11,504 nt of DNA from CAIWHR01 sp040007035 (GCA_040007035.1 JBDTVU010000109.1:1-11504), one strand, 5' to 3'; positions 1 through 7,897 are shown, counted from the stretch's first letter. Numbers and translations: made by a program. The notes: generated by a model from the letters alone, not told the origin.

Positions 1-1833
1 CAGCGCAACCGCGCTGCAGCCTGCGATCGCGCTTCCGTTGTCGGTGAAGGCGACGACGCCCGTGGGTGTAACGCCCGTGACGGTTGCCGTAAACGTGACG
101 CTTGTCCCCGACATCGAAGGATTGGGCGAACTGACGACTGTGGTCGCCGTCGCCCCGCCACCTGCTTTCGTGACCTGCACGCTCAGCTGCGATGCTGACG
201 CCGCCGTGACGGTGATGCTGATGCCGTTGGCAGTGTCGGTGAAATTCTGCCCCACCACCAGCGCTGCGTCGTCGAACGTTGCCGTCGACGGCGTCATGTC
301 AAGCAGTTGCGTGTCATCGCTCCATGAGTCACAGCCACCGCAATAGGTCTCGAACGGTTTGGCGACACGAACCTGCGCGCCGTCGAGTCGGACCGGCACG
401 CCGCTGACTTGCAGCGTCGAAAGTGCGCTGTCGAAGCCGATCGGTTGCCGGTATTCGAGCCAGTACGTACGATTGGGACTGGTCGCCGGCGGAATCGTCA
501 CCGGGATCGTCACCGCATAGGTGGCACCGCCGGCCGACTCGATCGGTGACAGAGTGTACGTGGTGCTTCCCGAGTTGTGCGTCTTCACCGACGTTCCCGG
601 GATCCAGCCGAGAATCGATTTTTGCGTTGCGTTGAAATGCATGGGACGAACATTGCCCATGATGTCGAACCGGTCGCCATATTCGCTGACGCTACAGGCA
701 CCGCCGATCGGCGCCGCGCCGCAGTCGAGGTACGCCGCGTGCAGAAGTCCGAAGTTGTGCCCCAACTCGTGGCCGACGACCGACGTCGAGAATGCGCCGG
801 TTCCGTTGATCCACGCCAAATGCGGAAAACCGACGTATGCAAGGCCCGACCAGCCGCACGACGGACCGCCCTGCGAGCTGCTGGGGAAGAGGTAGACGAC
901 GTAGCCGTATGTCGCAGGATCGTAGCCGGCGAGCTTCGCGGCTGCGCCCGCCGCTTGGCCAATGGCTGTGTAATCGCAGGTCGTGGGCTTGGCGATTGCC
1001 ATCGTCACCCACGTCGGCGTGACGGTCACGTTGAGCTGCTGCTGCCCGTAGGACGCTTCGTTGTAGAAGTTGGCGACGCTGCCGGAGTTCGTGGTCATGA
1101 CCGCCGCCGCCTGTGTGGCGGTGTAGGCGGGCGCCGTCGTGTTGTTGAAATTCGCCATGATGACGAGGACGCGGCTGACCGTCGTCGCCTTCGCTATCAG
1201 CCCTTCTTTCGCAGTCGCTTTCGGCGCCGGCTGCGACAGGACGATGATCCGCTCGGGAACGATGGACACCCCGTCGGCACCGGTACGACCGGCGACGGTC
1301 ACGCGCATCCCGCTACGCAGTGTTTCCGGCAGCCATCCCAGATCGAGCGGCCGACGCGACCCGTCGTCCGCGTGCAACTCGAACAGGAACGTGCCGGTGC
1401 CGCCCGCGAAGTCGTCGACATGCAGCATCGCAAGCGTTCCTTCGACTTCGGGCGCCGCTTGTTGCATCGCGGCTACACCCCGCGGTGGCGCGACGATCTG
1501 CGCGTAATCGGCCTGAAGAGCCTTGCCGTTGCGACGTCCGCCGATCTCGACGCTGGCGCCGGGGGCCAATCCTTCCGCGGCAGGGCCACGCAGCGGTAAT
1601 GCCGTGCCGTTGCCGAGCCGCAAAGTGACGTAACGCGTCACGGTGCCGGAGGTCAGGTCCTCGACGCTGAGCCCCTCGACGGTGCCGGCGACGGCCTCGT
1701 CAGGTGCCATGGCGACGGACGCGCCGGCAGCCGCGACGGACGGGCCGTGCGCGTGGGCGGGAATACCGCCCGCTACAGTGAAAAGGGCCGCAAGAAGTGC
1801 GGGGACGAGCGAGCTGCGAAACCAAGCCGACAT
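1..1833 (-). CDS. Secreted metzincin-type zinc metalloprotease with Ig-like repeat (partial, 3' end outside window)
   Basis: The frame is open for 611 codons from ATG 1833 to the left edge, so the C-terminus is missing. An in-frame ATG at 1845 has no good ribosome site. The ATG at 1833 has GAGG six bases upstream and begins a classic signal peptide (to about residue 28, ending AHA), so it is preferred. Residues about 48-114 and 130-199 are two similar beta-rich segments, probably a prodomain. The zinc motif is HELGHNFGLLH: H355, E356, H359, H365. The Met-turn is DIMG (M392). Motif and layout resemble bacterial relatives of peptidase family M11 (gametolysin), but the family call is by eye. Cysteines at 286, 326, 371, 380, 498 and 501 suggest disulfides and extracellular action. 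From about residue 562 an Ig-like repeat begins (SSPNPSMSGTSVTFTATVTG) of the same kind as in the neighbouring S8 protease. Substrate is unknown. Protease call is strong; family is moderate. Confidence 0.87.
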   Translation of the reverse strand, partial: MSAWFRSSLVPALLAALFTVAGGIPAHAHGPSVAAAGASVAMAPDEAVAGTVEGLSVEDLTSGTVTRYVTLRLGNGTALPLRGPAAEGLAPGASVEIGGRRNGKALQADYAQIVAPPRGVAAMQQAAPEVEGTLAMLHVDDFAGGTGTFLFELHADDGSRRPLDLGWLPETLRSGMRVTVAGRTGADGVSIVPERIIVLSQPAPKATAKEGLIAKATTVSRVLVIMANFNNTTAPAYTATQAAAVMTTNSGSVANFYNEASYGQQQLNVTVTPTWVTMAIAKPTTCDYTAIGQAAGAAAKLAGYDPATYGYVVYLFPSSSQGGPSCGWSGLAYVGFPHLAWINGTGAFSTSVVGHELGHNFGLLHAAYLDCGAAPIGGACSVSEYGDRFDIMGNVRPMHFNATQKSILGWIPGTSVKTHNSGSTTYTLSPIESAGGATYAVTIPVTIPPATSPNRTYWLEYRQPIGFDSALSTLQVSGVPVRLDGAQVRVAKPFETYCGGCDSWSDDTQLLDMTPSTATFDDAALVVGQNFTDTANGISITVTAASASQLSVQVTKAGGGATATTVVSSPNPSMSGTSVTFTATVTGVTPTGVVAFTDNGSAIAGCSAVAL

Positions 1834-1845
1834 GACCTGCCTCAT

Positions 1846-2181
1846 TTCGTGATCACGCCGCTGGAACGCATCCCGGGCGTTGTGCATCGCGGAAAGTTGC
1901 TATGCTAACGTCATACAAGATGCGTGCCAAGCCCTATCGGTGGAATTGATCTGGATCAGCGACCCAGTTGAAGGTCGGCAACGTCGTTGCCCGATCGGGC
2001 GAGAAGCCAGCGGGTCGGGCTTTACGGCCGGACCATGGCGGCGGCTTGCTCCGGCGCGCGGCTTTTGTCGGCCTGTGGGGCGGCCGGCCGGCGCAGGCAG
2101 GAGGCGCGACGGCCAGCATCGAATCGCGTCGTATCGAGAGAGCCGGCGGGCGGCGCTCGGCCGTTGGCGCCGGCCGGGTTT
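1846..2181. other. Gap between the two protease genes; no convincing gene
   Basis: This 336-bp stretch separates the stop of the S8 protease gene (2182) from the metalloprotease gene. It should hold the terminator of the former and the promoter of the latter, but neither is clear. A perfect 15-base palindrome (GGCAACGTCGTTGCC, 1977-1991) abuts a second perfect one (CCCGATCGGG, 1990-1999). A CGGCCG-7 nt-CGGCCG hairpin lies at 2158-2176 just past the S8 stop, but it has no T-run on the minus strand. Plus-strand open frames here turn Arg-rich and lack a proper start. The gap argues against tight co-transcription of the two proteases. Confidence 0.5.
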
Positions 2182-5100
2182 CTAGTTCCCCCAGGCCTCG
2201 AGCTCGGTGATGCGGGAGTAGCCGCCGAGGGCCTTGGTGACCTTGATCCGGATGCGGTCGGTGGTGATGGCGGAGAAGGTGAAGCTGCGCTTGACCAGGT
2301 TGTTGCCGGAGGTCGAGGCGACGGTGTACCAGTTGACGCCATCCCAGGCCCTGACGCTGAAGTCCGTGACGCCGTAGAGGCTGAAGGTCATGCTGTCGGT
2401 CGGCTCGACCGGGCTGCCGGAGTTGTCCTGCAGCGTGTAGACGACGACGCGGTCGATGGTCTTGCTGCCGGCGAAGTTGACCTGCAGCCAGTCGGAATAG
2501 CTGTTCGGGGTGTTGTCGCTCCAGCCGCCGTTGGTGCCCTTGCGGTCGTTGTCGATGGCGGAGGCCGGTGCGAACCCGGCGCGCGATGACGAGGCCGAAG
2601 CGACGCCACCGTTGCTGGCCAATGCGACGTTGATCGCGCCGCCACCGGCAGGATTGACGATCTGCGACAGCGTGGGGCTCGTCGATCCGGTGTTGGCGGA
2701 ATCGCCGCCGTAGGTGGCGACGATGCTGCGGGTGCCGGCGACCAATGCCGCAGTGGCGCACTGCGCGGTGCGGCTGTTGGTGCTGCCGCCGGTGAAGGCG
2801 ACGGCGCCGCAGCCGCTGATGGTGGCGCCGTTGTCGGTGAAGGCGACGCTGCCGGTGGGCGCGCTGCCGTTGACCGTGGCGGTGAAGGTGACGCTGCCAC
2901 CGACGGTCGACGGGTTGAGCGAGCTGGCGAGCACCGTCGTCGTCGGGGCCGGAGCTGCGCCGCCGGCAGCCCAGGCCTCGACCTCGGTAATGCGCGAATA
3001 GCCGCCGAGAGCTTTGGTGACCTTGATCCGGATGCGGTCGGTGGTGATGGCGGAGAAGGTGAAGCTGCGCTTGACCAGGTTGTTGCCGGAGGTCGAGGCG
3101 ACGGTGTACCAGTTGACGCCATCCCAGGCCCTGACGCTGAAGTCCGTGACGCCGTAGAGGCTGAAGGTCATGCTGTCGGTCGGCTCGACCGGGCTGCCGG
3201 AGTTGTCCTGCAGCGTGTAGACGACGACGCGGTCGATGGTCTTGCTGCCGGCGAAGTTGACCTGCAGCCAGTCGGAATAGCTGTTCGGGGTGTTGTCGCT
3301 CCAGCCGCCGTTGGTGCCCTTGCGGTCGTTGTCGATGGCGGCGGCCGGTGCGAAGCCGGCGCGCGACGACGAGGCCGAGGCAACGCCACCGTTGCTGGCC
3401 AGCGCGACGTTGGTCGCCGGTCCGTTGACGACCTGGCTCAACGTCGGGCTGGCGGAACCCGCGTTACCGCCGTCGCCGCCGTAGGTCGCGACGATGCCGT
3501 GCGTCCCGGAGGCGAGCCCGTTGGCCGGGCACTGCGCCTGCCCGCCGGCGAGCGCGACGGTGCCGCAGCCGGCGAGCGTGCCGGCGCCGTCGGTGAATGC
3601 GACGGTGCCGGTCGGTCCGGCGCCGGTCACCGTCGCCGTGAACGTGACGGCGGTTCCGAGCGGCGACGGATTGGGCGAACTGACGAGCGTCGTGACGGCC
3701 GCCGCCTTGTTCACCGTTTGCGTCAGCGGAGCGCTCGCCGACGTTGCATTGCTCGCGTCGCCGCTGTAGGTGGCGACGATGGCATGAGTGCCGACGGCGA
3801 GACTCGCGATTGTGCACGTTGCGGACCCGGCCACCAGCGGCACCGTGCCGCAGCCGGCCAGAGGGCTTCCGCTTTCGGTAAAGGCGACGCTGCCGGTCGG
3901 TGCGCTGCCCGTTACGGTGGCGGTGAAGGTGACAGTGGCGCCGACGGTCGACGGGTTGGTCGAGCTCGTCAGCGCTGTCAGCGTGGTGCCACCGGCCAGC
4001 ACGACGGCCGCGTACGCGTCGACGATGCCGGCGCCGCAATACTTGACCGTCGCCGTGACCGCCCCGGCGCTCGCCGTGCACGTCGATCCCGCGGGAAACG
4101 CGCGCGCCGACGTCTGCAGCATCGACAGCACCTGGCTCGGCGTCAGCGTCGGCTTGACCGAGAACATCAGCGAGACGACGCCGGTCACGTGCGGCGTCGC
4201 CATGCTGGTGCCCTGGTAGCCCGCGTAAATGAACACGCCCGGCGCGGTCGTGCCGGCATTGAGCGACGACACGATGGAGAAGCTGCCGTCGCCGCCGGGT
4301 GCGGCGATCTCGACCAGCGTGCCGTAGTTGCTGTACGACGCGCGACTGCCCGTCTTGCCGGTTGCGGCGACGGTAATGACGCCGTTGCAGCTTGCCGGGC
4401 TGTCGGTCACCGCATCGTGGTTGCTGTTGCCGGCGGCGACGACGACGACGGCGCCGAGCGTGTTCGCCGCATTGACGGCGTTCTGCGTCGTCGTGTCGCT
4501 GACAGGGCAGGACTTCCCGACGCCGAGATAGCCGCCGAGGCTCAGGTTCATCACCTTCGCCGGCGTCGCGGCATCCGGCACGCCGGAAATGGATCCGCCC
4601 GCCGCCCACACGATGGCGTCGGCGATGTCGCTGGTGTAGCCGCCGCACTTGCCGAGCGCTCGGATGGGCATCACCTGGCTCACCCAGTTGATGCCGGCGA
4701 TGCCGATGCCGTTGTTCGCGATCGCGGCGATCGTCCCCGCGACGTGCGTGCCGTGCCAGCTCGAGTTGCCGGCGCCGCAACCGGCGAACCAGTCGTAGAA
4801 CGGCGGCTGCAGTGGCACTGACGGGTTGTTCTCCGCCGCGGATACCCAGTCGCCCGGATCGGTGGCGTCGCCGTCGCGGCTGGTGTATGCCGGCGTGGAC
4901 ACGCCCGAGATGTAGGGCAGCGGCGAGAAAGAGCACGGTGAACTGCCGTCGTTCGCCACCGCGCAATCCGCGATCATGTCGTAGCCGGGCAGCAGCCGAC
5001 CTGCGAGATCGGGGTGGCTGTACAGCGCGCCGGTGTCGATCACCGAAACGACGATCGGCGCCGATCCGGTCGTGACGTCCCACGCCGCCGGCATGTTGAT

Positions 5101-5868
5101 CCCGCCGACGGGATCGAACAGGTCCCACTGGTACTGTCCGACGCAACCTGACCCGGCGGAGGGATAACAGGGATCGGTCGGCACCAGGCTGACGTCCTTG
5201 ATGTAGTCCGGTTGCGCGTACTCGATGTCCGGCTCCTGCGCGATGCGGGCCGCAATCGCGGCTACGGTGTCGGCCGGCAGGAAGCGGAACAGCCGCAGGA
5301 TGCCCGATCCATCGTGCCCGGCGCGCAGCCACGCCAGCGGCTGGCCGGCAAGCGCGGCGAAACGGCCGACCTGCGCCTGATCGATCGGAGCGCCGGCGCG
5401 TGCGGCGGACGAGCGCGCCGGATCGCGATATCGGACGATCATCTGGTTCGTCGGCCGCGCGACCGTCGCGCTTTTGGCCAGCGTCGAGGCCGCGGCGGTC
5501 ACGGCGTCGGGCCGGGCGAATTCGGCCCAGAGCATTCCGGGATCGAGCCGCAGCCGGTTCAGCGCGGCGCGCGCGTCCTCGACCGGCAGCGTCGGCTGGA
5601 GCGCCAGCCTGAACGACCCGTCCAGCGCCCGCCCGAGCGGCATGAAACCGATCTGCAACCGGGAGGCGAGCCGGTCGAGATCCTGCGGCCGCAGCGACAC
5701 CAATGCCGGCGGGACGGCGTCGTCGCGGAACTTGACGACGACGGCCTCGATCGTCGCAACGGTCGCCGCCGGTGCCGCAGTGGCGGTCAGCGCGGCGGCG
5801 AACCCGACGATTGCGGCGAGCAGCGCACGGGTGGGTCGTCGCATCACGTTGTCCGATCGAACGTTCAT
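2182..5868 (-). CDS. Secreted subtilisin-like (S8) serine protease with Ig-like and F5/8 type C domains
   Basis: This encodes 1228 residues from ATG 5868, chosen because GAAAGA lies upstream and a signal peptide follows (MRRPTRALLAAIVG, ending near TAAPAA). The frame is open up to an ATG at 5943, but that adds a charged leader. Residues about 40-121 and 141-221 are two similar propeptide-like segments (I9 type), ending EFARPD and EYAQPD. The S8 domain spans about 245-626. Its triad is D278 (VIDTG), H372 (HGTHVAG) and S555 (GTSMATPH), with oxyanion Asn N481 (AAGNS), so it should be active. Then follow Ig-like repeats (628-720, 722-815), an F5/8 type C domain (820-968), a third Ig-like repeat (976-1072) and a second F5/8 domain (1080-1228). 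F5/8 domains commonly bind carbohydrate or cell surfaces, so a surface- or polymer-targeted extracellular protease is inferred. There is no obvious sorting signal: it ends directly after the F5/8 fold. Upstream, a 228-bp gap separates it from the aldolase gene. Confidence 0.95.
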   Translation of the reverse strand: MNVRSDNVMRRPTRALLAAIVGFAAALTATAAPAATVATIEAVVVKFRDDAVPPALVSLRPQDLDRLASRLQIGFMPLGRALDGSFRLALQPTLPVEDARAALNRLRLDPGMLWAEFARPDAVTAAASTLAKSATVARPTNQMIVRYRDPARSSAARAGAPIDQAQVGRFAALAGQPLAWLRAGHDGSGILRLFRFLPADTVAAIAARIAQEPDIEYAQPDYIKDVSLVPTDPCYPSAGSGCVGQYQWDLFDPVGGINMPAAWDVTTGSAPIVVSVIDTGALYSHPDLAGRLLPGYDMIADCAVANDGSSPCSFSPLPYISGVSTPAYTSRDGDATDPGDWVSAAENNPSVPLQPPFYDWFAGCGAGNSSWHGTHVAGTIAAIANNGIGIAGINWVSQVMPIRALGKCGGYTSDIADAIVWAAGGSISGVPDAATPAKVMNLSLGGYLGVGKSCPVSDTTTQNAVNAANTLGAVVVVAAGNSNHDAVTDSPASCNGVITVAATGKTGSRASYSNYGTLVEIAAPGGDGSFSIVSSLNAGTTAPGVFIYAGYQGTSMATPHVTGVVSLMFSVKPTLTPSQVLSMLQTSARAFPAGSTCTASAGAVTATVKYCGAGIVDAYAAVVLAGGTTLTALTSSTNPSTVGATVTFTATVTGSAPTGSVAFTESGSPLAGCGTVPLVAGSATCTIASLAVGTHAIVATYSGDASNATSASAPLTQTVNKAAAVTTLVSSPNPSPLGTAVTFTATVTGAGPTGTVAFTDGAGTLAGCGTVALAGGQAQCPANGLASGTHGIVATYGGDGGNAGSASPTLSQVVNGPATNVALASNGGVASASSSRAGFAPAAAIDNDRKGTNGGWSDNTPNSYSDWLQVNFAGSKTIDRVVVYTLQDNSGSPVEPTDSMTFSLYGVTDFSVRAWDGVNWYTVASTSGNNLVKRSFTFSAITTDRIRIKVTKALGGYSRITEVEAWAAGGAAPAPTTTVLASSLNPSTVGGSVTFTATVNGSAPTGSVAFTDNGATISGCGAVAFTGGSTNSRTAQCATAALVAGTRSIVATYGGDSANTGSTSPTLSQIVNPAGGGAINVALASNGGVASASSSRAGFAPASAIDNDRKGTNGGWSDNTPNSYSDWLQVNFAGSKTIDRVVVYTLQDNSGSPVEPTDSMTFSLYGVTDFSVRAWDGVNWYTVASTSGNNLVKRSFTFSAITTDRIRIKVTKALGGYSRITELEAWGN
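2191..2634 (-). repeat. Direct repeat, copy B: C-terminal F5/8 type C domain
   Basis: This pairs with 2971-3414 at an offset of exactly 780 bp (260 codons), in the same frame of the S8 protease gene. Bases 2234-2561 are identical to 3014-3341 with no mismatch (328 bp). The flanks of the repeat carry 6 differences in 43 bp on the left and 8 in 73 bp on the right. The proteins differ by a few residues only, for example TELEAW against TEVEAW and FAPASAID against FAPAAAID. Confidence 0.95.
2971..3414 (-). repeat. Direct repeat, copy A: internal F5/8 type C domain
   Basis: This is the partner of 2191-2634. It encodes the first F5/8 type C domain (about residues 820-968 of the S8 protease). The intervening Ig-like module (about 2650-2950) is clearly diverged from the Ig-like module that precedes this copy, so high identity is confined to the F5/8 domain. 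Confidence 0.95.
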
Positions 5869-6096
5869 CTGTCTTTCAATCTGGCGGCCGATCCTGATCC
5901 GGAAGCAATTCGCGCGCCCACCGATGCCGCGCCGCGGGCGCACGGTGCAGCGACGTCGCGTTCGCGCGCGAGCATCGCCGAAAAGGGCGCCATCTTACTC
6001 CCGTGCGTCATTCCGGCGGCCGGCGCCCGACTCCCGGTCGCCCCGGCGGTGCGTCGGCGGAAGTGCCGCGGCGAGTCCGGATCAGGCCGTCCGACG
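5869..6096. other. Gap between aldolase and S8 protease genes
   Basis: This 228-bp intergenic stretch holds the leader of the S8 protease gene. A GAAAGA ribosome site precedes ATG 5868. On the minus strand a TAAGAT near 5994-5999 could be a weak -10 box, but no -35 partner is visible. GC-rich inverted repeats such as gcgccggccgcc occur near 6016-6030, without a T-run, so a terminator for the aldolase operon is only possible. No gene is seen. Confidence 0.4.
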
Positions 6097-6783
6097 TCAG
6101 CGAAGTCCGTCGTGCGGCTGGCCGTAGGTGCGGAACCGGTCGAGCACGCGGTCCATTTCGGCGGTGGACAGCAGCGTCGGCTCGCCGATCTGCAGCACGC
6201 GCCAGTAAATCTCGGCCAGCGTTTCGACCTCGACGGCGAGCGCCAGCGCTGCGTTCAGCGTCGCGCCGACGGCGATCATCCCGTGATGCGAGAGCAGGCA
6301 CGCGCGCCGGCCGACGAGCGCGGCGAGCGCGTGGTCGGAAAGCGCCTGGGTGCCGAAGGTCGCATACGGCGCGCAACGGATGTCGGCGCCGCCGGCGACG
6401 GCAACCATGTAGTGGAACGGCGGGATGCCGCGATCGACGCACGCGAGCGTCGTCGCGAATGGCGAGTGGGTGTGGACGACCGCGTCGACGTCGGGTCGCG
6501 TCGCGTAGACGTCGCGATGGAAGCGCCACTCGGACGATGGCAGGAGCGCGCCGGGCGCGGCCGTTTCGTCGCCTTCGAGCGGCATCGCAACGACGTCCTC
6601 CGGCGCCGTTTCGTCGTAAGGCACGCCGGTCGGCGTCACCAGATAGCCGTCGAAGCCGCCGCCGCGCAGGCGCGCGCTGACGTTACCCGACTTGCCGCGG
6701 TTGATGCCGAGCGCGTTCATTCGGCGCGCCGTGGCGACGATCGCGTCGCGCAGCGCCCGCTCGCTGGATGATTCGATGCTCAT
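6097..6783 (-). CDS. Class II aldolase, fuculose-1-phosphate aldolase (FucA)-like; candidate DHAP-shunt aldolase
   Basis: The product has 228 residues, close to the family's usual size (E. coli FucA is about 215). ATG 6783 overlaps the stop of mtnA by 4 bp (ATGA), indicating translational coupling. The frame continues open upstream into mtnA, but that part is a shadow. Family signatures are complete: GNVSAR (33-38) and TPTG (50-53) for phosphate binding, PSSEWRFH with catalytic E85, zinc ligands H104 and H106 (HTH) and H167 (SHHG), and HYM with Y125. Long stretches match what I recall of FucA, including CAPYATFGT. These enzymes cleave ketose-1-phosphates to DHAP plus an aldehyde. Next to mtnA, the likely substrate is 5-methylthioribulose-1-phosphate or 5-deoxyribulose-1-phosphate (Ald2 role). 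The alternative is MtnB dehydratase of the methionine salvage pathway, a related fold, but the FucA-like sequence favours aldolase. The protein should be cytosolic. Confidence 0.9.
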   Translation of the reverse strand: MSIESSSERALRDAIVATARRMNALGINRGKSGNVSARLRGGGFDGYLVTPTGVPYDETAPEDVVAMPLEGDETAAPGALLPSSEWRFHRDVYATRPDVDAVVHTHSPFATTLACVDRGIPPFHYMVAVAGGADIRCAPYATFGTQALSDHALAALVGRRACLLSHHGMIAVGATLNAALALAVEVETLAEIYWRVLQIGEPTLLSTAEMDRVLDRFRTYGQPHDGLR

Positions 6784-7880
6784 CGGTGACGCTCCCCGAA
6801 CAACTCGGCGAGCGCCGCTGCGTTCGCCGGCACGATTCCGTGCTCGGTGACGAGACCGGTGACCAGCCGCGCCGGCGTCACGTCGAACGCGTAGTTGACG
6901 GCGTGCGTCCCGGCGGGCGCGATCGCGACGGTCATCGTCTGCCCGTAGCTGTCGCGGCCGGTGATCGCCAGCACCTCGTCGGAGCTGCGCGCCTCGATCG
7001 GGATCGCGTCGCCGGACGCGAGCGCGCGGTCGAACGTCGGCGACGGCAGCGCGACGTAGAACGGCACGCCGTTGTCGTGCGCGGCGAGCGCCTTTTCGTA
7101 GGTGCCGATCTTGTTGCAGACGTCGCCGTTGGCGGCGACGCGGTCGGCGCCGACGATCACCGCGTCGACGTCGCCGCGACGCATCAGCAGTCCGCTGGCG
7201 ACGTCGGCGAACAGCGTATGCGGCACGCCGCGCTCCGACATCTCCCATGCGGTGAGGTTCGCCCCCTGCAGCCGCGGCCGCGTCTCGCTGACCCAGACGT
7301 GGATCGGCAGTCCCTCGGCATGGGCGAGGAAGAGCGGCGCAGTCGCTGTGCCCCAGCCGCAGGTGGCGAGCGCGCCGGCGTTGCAATGGGTCATCACCTG
7401 CACCGGGCCGGATTTTTGCCGCGCGATGTCGCGCAGGAGCTGGAGGCCGTGGCCGCCGATCGCGCGATTGATCGCGACGTCCTCGACGGCAATGGTGTCG
7501 GCCTCGCGCCACGCGGCGTCGGCGCGCGTGTCGGGCGGCAGCGCCTCGACGGCGGCGCGGACGCGGTCGAGCGCCCAGCGCAGATTCACCGCGGTCGGCC
7601 GCGTCGCGTCGAGCGCCGAGTGCGCCGTCGCCAGCGCGGAGTCGGACGCGTCGCGGTCCAGCGCCAGCGCGAGGCCGTAGGCGCCGACGGCGCCGATCAG
7701 CGGCGCGCCGCGGACCCACATCTTGCGGATCGCCCGCGCGGCCATGTCGGCGTCGGTGATCTTCACCCGCACCGTTGCGTGCGGCAATGCGCGCTGGTCG
7801 AGCACGTCGATCCAGCGCGCGCCTTCGGGGCGGACGAGCGCATGGTACGACGCGGGATCGGCGAGGGCGGCCGAGGTCAT
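6780..7880 (-). CDS. mtnA: S-methyl-5-thioribose-1-phosphate isomerase
   Basis: This 366-residue protein matches the family's usual length. ATG 7880 is chosen because GGAAG lies five bases upstream; the frame extends to 7940, but that start would overlap the preceding gene. MtnA converts methylthioribose-1-phosphate to methylthioribulose-1-phosphate, and homologues also isomerise 5-deoxyribose-1-phosphate. Hallmarks seen: RGAP (57-60), THCNAGALAT with catalytic Cys C166, ETRPRLQGANLTAWE (about 199-213), and GADRVAANGD with catalytic Asp D246 followed by NKIGT. The related eIF2B-like ribose isomerases share the fold, but this motif set is specific to MtnA. The gene sits 17 bp after the spermidine-synthase-like gene and overlaps the aldolase gene by 4 bp, so the three are probably one operon. 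No mtnK, mtnP, mtnC or mtnD gene lies in the window. Confidence 0.96.
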   Translation of the reverse strand: MTSAALADPASYHALVRPEGARWIDVLDQRALPHATVRVKITDADMAARAIRKMWVRGAPLIGAVGAYGLALALDRDASDSALATAHSALDATRPTAVNLRWALDRVRAAVEALPPDTRADAAWREADTIAVEDVAINRAIGGHGLQLLRDIARQKSGPVQVMTHCNAGALATCGWGTATAPLFLAHAEGLPIHVWVSETRPRLQGANLTAWEMSERGVPHTLFADVASGLLMRRGDVDAVIVGADRVAANGDVCNKIGTYEKALAAHDNGVPFYVALPSPTFDRALASGDAIPIEARSSDEVLAITGRDSYGQTMTVAIAPAGTHAVNYAFDVTPARLVTGLVTEHGIVPANAAALAELFGERHR

Positions 7881-7897
7881 CGGGCTTCCGGGCGCCG

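Noticed and set aside
577..1599. 340-codon plus-strand open frame
   Set aside because: It is antisense to the metalloprotease gene, whose strand carries the zinc-binding motif and Met-turn. The product is Arg-rich low-complexity sequence.
2158..2176. CGGCCG-loop-CGGCCG hairpin as terminator of the S8 protease gene
   Set aside because: The position is right, but the stem is only six pairs and no T-run follows on the minus strand, so it is not called as a terminator.
1880..2185. Small plus-strand open frame in the gap between protease genes
   Set aside because: It would need a TTG start without a ribosome site, and its second half becomes the Arg-rich shadow of GC-rich DNA.
2191..3414. Direct repeats as a mobile element or CRISPR-like array
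   Set aside because: The repeats are in-frame protein domains 780 bp apart. There is no transposase, terminal inverted repeat or spacer pattern.
3464..5332. 622-codon minus-strand open frame in another phase
   Set aside because: It lies inside the S8 protease gene, is extremely Arg-rich and shows no family motif. The S8 phase has the complete catalytic triad.
5212..6771. 519-codon plus-strand open frame
   Set aside because: It runs antisense across the S8 protease start, the gap and the aldolase gene, and its product is an Arg-rich mix without any domain. It is a GC-driven shadow frame.
6784..7719. Long N-terminal extension of the aldolase frame
   Set aside because: The extension is an out-of-phase reading of mtnA and is Arg/Ala-rich. 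ATG 6783 gives the family's normal length.
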